Part shown: piece by piece, positions 33,555 through 37,331 of the stretch
Numbering within the stretch: the stretch's first letter is position 1
How the letters are laid out: every line of letters starts with the position of its first letter
From: Flavisolibacter sp.
GTDB taxonomy: Bacteria > Bacteroidota > Bacteroidia > Chitinophagales > Chitinophagaceae
Assembly: GCA_028288675.1 (NCBI GenBank)
Contig: JAQBNG010000234.1
Coordinates: 1 to 37,331, forward strand
Length of the DNA stretch: 37,331 nt
Direction: 5' to 3'
Made by a program: the position numbers and the translations under genes
The notes under the pieces: generated by a model
The model's input: the letters and a program-made list of their open reading frames with translations, nothing else
Told to the model about the DNA's origin: nothing
Databases searched by the model: none

Positions 33555-33585
33555 CCTTCTCCTTAAGGAGAAGGTTGGGATGAGG
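33555..33585. repeat. REP-like palindrome with TTGGGATGAGG tail
   Basis: CCTTCTCCTTAAGGAGAAGG (33555-33574) is a perfect 20-base palindrome followed directly by TTGGGATGAGG (33575-33585). It ends just before the response-regulator stop codon. This layout resembles the dispersed intergenic palindromes of Bacteroidota linked to REP-associated transposases. Only one copy is in the window. Confidence 0.5.
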
Positions 33586-33587
33586 TA

Positions 33588-34295
33588 TTATGCCGGTACT
33601 TCTCTTACTACCAGCCTGAACCCGTTGCCATGAATATTCACAATTTCGATATTCGTATCATCTTTCAGGTACTTACGCAGTTTGGCAATATATACGTCCA
33701 TGCTTCGTCCATTAAAATAAGTATCACTGCCCCAAATGCGCTTTAACGCCTGCTCTCTTGGTAAAAGGTCGTTCAGGTGTTCGCACAGCATTTTCAACAA
33801 TTCATTTTCTTTTGGAGAAAGCGTTTGGGTTTGACCACTATGCGACAATTCACGCAGCTTTGGATTAAAATGATATGAAGCCATATCAAATTCGCGGTTT
33901 TCCGACTCGCGGTTCAACTCCTCGTTACGTTTTAAAATAGCTTTTATTTTATGAAGCAGTACTTCGCTGTCAAATGGCTTGGTGATGTAATCATCAGCCC
34001 CAAGCTTGTAGCCCTGGATAATATCTTCCTTCATAGTTTTAGCACTTAAAAAGAAGAGGGGTACGTCGGGATTTATATCACGAATTTCTTCAGCTAACGT
34101 AAAGCCATCCATATTCGGCATCATTACATCCAGCATACATAAATCATAGCTTTCCCGCTGAAAAGCCGCAAGGCCAAGGCGGCCATCACGCTCAAGCGTT
34201 ACATCGTAATCATTTAATTCAAGATAATTCTTTAGCACACTTCCTAAGTTCGGATCGTCCTCGCATAATAATACTTTCGCTTTTTTGTCTGCCAT
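33588..34295 (-). CDS. OmpR/PhoB-family response regulator
   Basis: The 235-aa protein has a receiver domain (residues about 6-120) with the acidic pair in CEDDPNLG, the phosphoacceptor Asp56 in CMLDVMMPNMDGF and the conserved lysine in FFLSAKTMKED. The C-terminal winged-helix DNA-binding domain (about 140-232) contains LSPKENELLKMLCEH and GRSMDVYIAKLRKYL. No kinase is adjacent, so it is an orphan in this window. Its sequence resembles the RprY-like regulators common in Bacteroidota, but I do not assign a symbol. Confidence 0.93.
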   Translation of the reverse strand: MADKKAKVLLCEDDPNLGSVLKNYLELNDYDVTLERDGRLGLAAFQRESYDLCMLDVMMPNMDGFTLAEEIRDINPDVPLFFLSAKTMKEDIIQGYKLGADDYITKPFDSEVLLHKIKAILKRNEELNRESENREFDMASYHFNPKLRELSHSGQTQTLSPKENELLKMLCEHLNDLLPREQALKRIWGSDTYFNGRSMDVYIAKLRKYLKDDTNIEIVNIHGNGFRLVVREVPA

Positions 34296-34383
34296 AATAA
34301 TGGGTTTTTAATTCACATAAAATTAAATGCTTTTTTCACACCATCTTTCAACTGTTCCATTCCTGCAAAAATTGGCCCATGCG

Positions 34384-34391
34384 TATTTTTG
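34384..34391 (+). promoter_or_regulatory. Putative -7 element for the GroES-like gene
   Basis: TATTTTTG matches TAnnTTTG and lies 19 bases before the ATG at 34411. No properly spaced TTG is visible upstream. Confidence 0.35.
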
Positions 34392-34410
34392 TAGCTTATA
34401 TATACTTTAC

Positions 34411-34788
34411 ATGGCTATGCACATTACATCTGATAACCGCCTGAAGAAACTGATCATTATTGGCGACCGGTTATTGGTGCGCCCAACCCGGCCTAATGAC
34501 CGAACGCAAACCGGGCTATTTCTTCCACCCGGCGTACAGGAAAAAGAAAGGGTGCAGCAAGGGTACATTGTTAAAGCGGGACCGGGCTATGTTATACCAA
34601 TGCCTTCGGAAGACGAGCCGTGGAAAACACAGGAAGAGCAGGTTAGATACATTCCCCTGCAGGCTAAAGAAGGAGACCTGGCAATTTTTTTAATGGGAGG
34701 CGCAACTGAAATTATGTATGAAGGGGAGAAATACTTTATTGTTCCGCAAAGTGCTATACTGATGCTGGAACGAGACGAGGATTTGTAG
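34411..34788 (+). CDS. GroES-like co-chaperone family protein
   Basis: The 125-aa protein has a GroES fold signature: IIGDRLLVRPTRPNDRTQTG, a mobile-loop-like TGLFLPPGVQEKE, then GYIVKAGPGYVIP and a C-terminal EGEKYFIVPQSAILML. It is longer than typical GroES (about 95 aa) because of an insert of about 25 residues with PSEDEPWKTQEEQVRY. The loop has LFL in place of the IVL that contacts GroEL. No groEL gene is next to it, so this is probably a paralogue and not the main co-chaperonin. I start it at the ATG at 34411; the upstream extension would cover the promoter. Confidence 0.85.
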   Translation: MAMHITSDNRLKKLIIIGDRLLVRPTRPNDRTQTGLFLPPGVQEKERVQQGYIVKAGPGYVIPMPSEDEPWKTQEEQVRYIPLQAKEGDLAIFLMGGATEIMYEGEKYFIVPQSAILMLERDEDL

Positions 34789-34975
34789 AGTAACAAGTAA
34801 ACGTTTCCTGAAAGCAATATAAGTTTAGAATCTTATTATACATTGTAATAAAGGCTCAATCATACAACCTGGTCGGGCCTTTATCATCACCCACAATAAT
34901 GCTATTATCGATGCAGTGTAATGCACACAGCATCACTGGAAATCCAGCGCTGGAAAAAATACTACTTAACTCTTC

Positions 34976-35131
34976 CTATGCGGTCGGTGATTCGCCTTTT
35001 GTTGGGAATGGCGTGGGCCCTGCTCTCCTATCACCTAAATCACCACCTTCTCTTTTTTTCTTTGCTGCTCCAATAATAAAACGCACCACAAAAAAAAGGA
35101 TCACAATTAATGCTATTGCCGGAACTACCAT
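34976..35131 (-). CDS. Small single-span membrane protein (51 aa)
   Basis: This short reading frame has an ATG at 35131 and a TAG at 34976-34978. One hydrophobic helix (about residues 3-22, VPAIALIVILFFVVRFIIG) is followed at once by a basic stop-transfer run (AAKKKREGG) and a Pro/Gly-rich tail. This layout is typical of real small membrane proteins and is unlikely by chance, but I know no family for it. It lies 54 bases after the gene at 35186-35437, on the same strand. The longer opposite-strand frame here looks like a shadow. Confidence 0.55.
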   Translation of the reverse strand: MVVPAIALIVILFFVVRFIIGAAKKKREGGDLGDRRAGPTPFPTKGESPTA

Positions 35132-35185
35132 AATCTATATTTTCTATTGCGAATTCCAAAACGGTGCCATTCATGACTCATCAAT

Positions 35186-35437
35186 TTATGTTGCTTTACC
35201 TTTTCTTTCCCAATGATCTTTAATGAGGGATCCTTCCTTGTCATATTTTAAGGTTCTTGCATAACGGTCACCTTTAATGATGCCTTGCTCATTTTGTTTA
35301 CCCATAAATAACTGGACGGCATTGCCCTCTTTGTCGGTTATTAGCAACAGATCATATTTGCCATAACGCAAGGAAACATTTACAGAAGGCTCAAACTTCT
35401 TGTTGATCATTTTTAGGAGGTCGGTACCTAACGGCAT
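35186..35437 (-). CDS. Conserved hypothetical protein, small soluble
   Basis: The protein is 83 aa from the ATG at 35437; an ATG at 35491 would add 18 less protein-like residues. The composition is ordinary and soluble, with a probable helix (DLLKMINKKF) followed by beta-strands (NVSLRYGKYDLLLITDKEG, AVQLFMGKQNEQGIIKGDRY, LKYDKEGSLIKDHWERKGKA). It resembles small uncharacterised Bacteroidota proteins, but no function is known to me. It lies downstream of the M16 peptidase gene and beyond that gene's terminator. Confidence 0.6.
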   Translation of the reverse strand: MPLGTDLLKMINKKFEPSVNVSLRYGKYDLLLITDKEGNAVQLFMGKQNEQGIIKGDRYARTLKYDKEGSLIKDHWERKGKAT

Positions 35438-35502
35438 TACGTATTTGTTTTGATATGCACTGCATATTTTCTGCCAGATGCATGGCCCCATTACATCGCA
35501 AT

Positions 35503-35538
35503 AAAAAGCCCCATCTCTAAGGTTGTAGAGATGGGGCT
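35503..35538 (-). terminator. Rho-independent terminator after the M16 peptidase gene
   Basis: AGCCCCATCTCT (35507-35518) and AGAGATGGGGCT (35527-35538) form a perfect 12-bp stem (13 with the adjoining A-T pair). On the minus strand it is followed by TTTTTATTG. It lies 18 bases past the peptidase stop codon. Confidence 0.9.
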
Positions 35539-35556
35539 GAAAATTATATTTTGACT

Positions 35557-37331
35557 TTAGAAAGCCTGCTTACCGGCAAGGTTGCCATCGGCATCAAGTT
35601 CCACAATATCGTAGCCCAGCTTCTTTACACCATCCAGTATTTTTTGTTTGTCACCCACTACTAAGATGTTCAGCTTTTTAGGATCCATGTGTTTGGCTGC
35701 AAGGCTTTTCATTTCTGCAGCGGTCATGGATTGCAAAATCTTATTCTGTTGCGTTGTAAAGTTTGGTGGCAGGTTATAGTATAAAATACGGCGCATGAAA
35801 GCCGCCTTTTGTCCTATTGATTCGTAGGCCAACGCTTCACTTTGACTAATCGCTTTTTTCATGAAAGACATTTCTTCTGCTGTTGGCCCGCTCGCTACAT
35901 AATCAGAGATTTCTCTCATGATTTCCGATAAAGCGCTATCGGTAACATTGGCCCTGATGCCCGAGTTAAAAGAAAATTCTCCTCCATATTTATTGCCTGC
36001 AAAACGGCTGCCGGCGCCGTACGTCCATCCCTTTGTTTCCCGAAGGTTTTGATTCAACCTTGAGGTGAATCCCTGTCCAATTGGGTAATTCATTAAAGTA
36101 CTTTTATAATACTCGCCTGTTGCATCGTACTTCATACCGGTAGCATAACCAACCCTGAATTCTGTTTGTGCGGCCTTCGGCACATCAACCAAATACACTT
36201 TTGTTTTATCTACTGCTGGCTGTCCTTCAATCTTTGGTAATACAACTTTTTTGTTAGGCAACTTATTCAGGAAAGAAAGTTTAACTAACACCTCTGCTTC
36301 TTTAATATCTCCTGCAACTACCAGCTTTGCATCTTGCGATGTTGTATAGTTTTTATAATAGGATTTGATGTCATCCAATGTGATGTTGCCTACTGTTTGC
36401 TCGGTTCCATTTGGACTGATTCCTAAAATATGATTTGATCCATAATTGAGTTTAGCAAAAACCGCCGAAGCTACAGTTGCCGGTCTTGCTTTTGCCAATT
36501 TAAAACCTTCTAAAGCCTGTGTTTTTAAGCGGTTAAAATCTTCTTCTTTGAAAGCGGGATTGAATAAACGCTCTTGTAAAAGCGTCAGGGTTTTATCTAC
36601 ATTTTTCTTTAGCGATTGAATAGAATAGGTAACACCATCCAATCCACTGGAGATGAAAATAGAGCTTCCCAGTTTTTGTAATTCTATAGCCATTTGTTCA
36701 GCCGTATAACGCTTTGTATCCTCGTTCATCATCTGTGCAAACAAATTAGCTAAACCGGCTTTGGTTAGATCATTAGCAGATGCTAAGTGCCCTCCGGGAA
36801 TGGTTAAGCTGATAGAAACCAAGGGAATTTCCGTGTTTTCTGTTCCGATGATCTTTGTTCCTATTGGCAAATCTTTCCGCCAGAATTTAGGAACATTTAC
36901 TATAGGTGAGGCGCCTACTGCCGGAACTTTTTTTCTATCTAAGGTTTCTTTTGTTTTTACATATTTGAGGTTTGCATAACCATAGTCAGGCGCTGTGTAT
37001 GCAGAAGAATCAATCTTGAAATTATCTGCTTTAGCAATTAAGTTTTCCTTTCCTTTTGACAACACGCTTAATACTACAGCACTCTTCCCTTTAATGTATT
37101 TTGTATAAGCTGCCATCACGTCTTCTTTGGAGAAAGACGTGTACATTTTCAACAGGTCTCCAATCTTATTTGGATTACCAGTAAAGGTCTGCAATTCGGC
37201 AAGTAAACTAACCTTACCATCTACGCTTTGCAAGCCACTGATAAACCCCGATTCAATTTGTCCTTTGAACTTGGCAACATCTTCTTCTGTTGCGCCACGC
37301 TTTTCAAATGAGTCTAATGAAGCATGCAATA
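35557..37331 (-). CDS. M16 (insulinase-type) peptidase, C-terminal part
   Basis: The gene runs off the right edge, so its N-terminus is missing; about 590 residues are visible. They hold the end of the first M16 half (KGQIESGFISGLQSV and EDVMAAYTKYI) and a complete second M16 pair: an M16 domain starting near IPLVSISLTIPGGHLAS and an M16_C domain with TSQDAKLVVAGDI and GWTYGAGSRFAG. The second M16 domain lacks the zinc motif HxxEH (GGHLASANDLTKAG stands there), which is normal for the inactive half of two-domain M16 proteins. The catalytic half would lie beyond the window. The frame reaching the edge gives no reliable start. Confidence 0.9.
   Translation of the reverse strand, partial: LHASLDSFEKRGATEEDVAKFKGQIESGFISGLQSVDGKVSLLAELQTFTGNPNKIGDLLKMYTSFSKEDVMAAYTKYIKGKSAVVLSVLSKGKENLIAKADNFKIDSSAYTAPDYGYANLKYVKTKETLDRKKVPAVGASPIVNVPKFWRKDLPIGTKIIGTENTEIPLVSISLTIPGGHLASANDLTKAGLANLFAQMMNEDTKRYTAEQMAIELQKLGSSIFISSGLDGVTYSIQSLKKNVDKTLTLLQERLFNPAFKEEDFNRLKTQALEGFKLAKARPATVASAVFAKLNYGSNHILGISPNGTEQTVGNITLDDIKSYYKNYTTSQDAKLVVAGDIKEAEVLVKLSFLNKLPNKKVVLPKIEGQPAVDKTKVYLVDVPKAAQTEFRVGYATGMKYDATGEYYKSTLMNYPIGQGFTSRLNQNLRETKGWTYGAGSRFAGNKYGGEFSFNSGIRANVTDSALSEIMREISDYVASGPTAEEMSFMKKAISQSEALAYESIGQKAAFMRRILYYNLPPNFTTQQNKILQSMTAAEMKSLAAKHMDPKKLNILVVGDKQKILDGVKKLGYDIVELDADGNLAGKQAF

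Noticed and set aside
34848-34884. ATAAAGGC/GCCTTTAT inverted repeat as a terminator for the GroES-like gene
   Set aside because: The loop is 21 bases and no T-run follows, so the evidence is too weak.
34899-35216. Plus-strand open frame of 105 residues over the small minus-strand genes
   Set aside because: Composition is irregular, it runs antisense across the better 51-residue membrane protein and into the gene at 35186-35437, and it has no recognisable motif.
1-37331. tRNA, rRNA, riboswitch or insertion-sequence features
   Set aside because: Reading the gaps between genes on both strands gave no cloverleaf, conserved rRNA segment, known riboswitch core or transposase gene.

Overview
The window comes from a member of the Bacteroidota, most likely Chitinophagaceae or a close relative. 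The evidence is the gliding/type IX secretion (T9SS) operon gldK-gldL-gldM-gldN, a DUF4271 protein, a TonB-dependent receptor with a carboxypeptidase-regulatory-like N-terminal domain, several promoters with the phylum-specific -7 element TAnnTTTG, and mostly weak Shine-Dalgarno signals. I see no rRNA, tRNA, CRISPR array, phage or insertion sequence. Most of the window looks like chromosomal core.

Layout. (1) 11-4846, minus strand: the T9SS motor and ring operon gldKLMN. (2) 4847-5336: a 490-base gap holding the gldK promoter and a strong terminator. (3) 5337-8888, minus: a three-gene unit of a TamA/BamA-like outer-membrane barrel, a DUF4271 membrane protein and a HemD-like protein. (4) 8924-10045, plus: hemW. 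(5) 10099-18508, minus: a heme operon in the order hemA-hemC-hemD-hemE-hemF-(toxin-antitoxin pair)-hemB-(Uma2 nuclease)-hemL. (6) 18787-22037, plus and divergent: hemH, hemJ and a membrane histidine kinase. (7) 22137-28255, minus: a GYF_2-like membrane protein, a PepSY membrane protein with a siderophore-type TonB receptor, and a kelch-like lipoprotein. (8) 28440-33346, plus: ileS, a DksA-like protein with a histone-H1-like tail, and a YcxB-like protein. (9) 33588-37331: an OmpR-type regulator, a GroES-like protein, two small uncharacterised genes and the C-terminal part of an M16 peptidase cut by the window edge.

How the genes work together. hemA, L, B, C, D, E, F, J and H cover every step from glutamyl-tRNA to protoheme, so heme synthesis is almost self-contained here. 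The coproporphyrinogen oxidase is the oxygen-dependent HemF, and no HemN is present apart from the HemW paralogue, which fits an aerobe. The TonB receptor/PepSY pair probably supplies iron. A second HemD-like gene sits apart from the heme operon, beside T9SS genes and an outer-membrane assembly-type barrel.

The points most worth a second look are: the second HemD-like protein and its neighbours; an isoleucyl-tRNA synthetase with a permuted GIHH signature in place of HIGH; the lysine/alanine/proline-rich tail on a DksA-like protein that has lost its zinc cysteines; a toxin-antitoxin pair inside the heme operon; and several inverted-repeat elements between genes.
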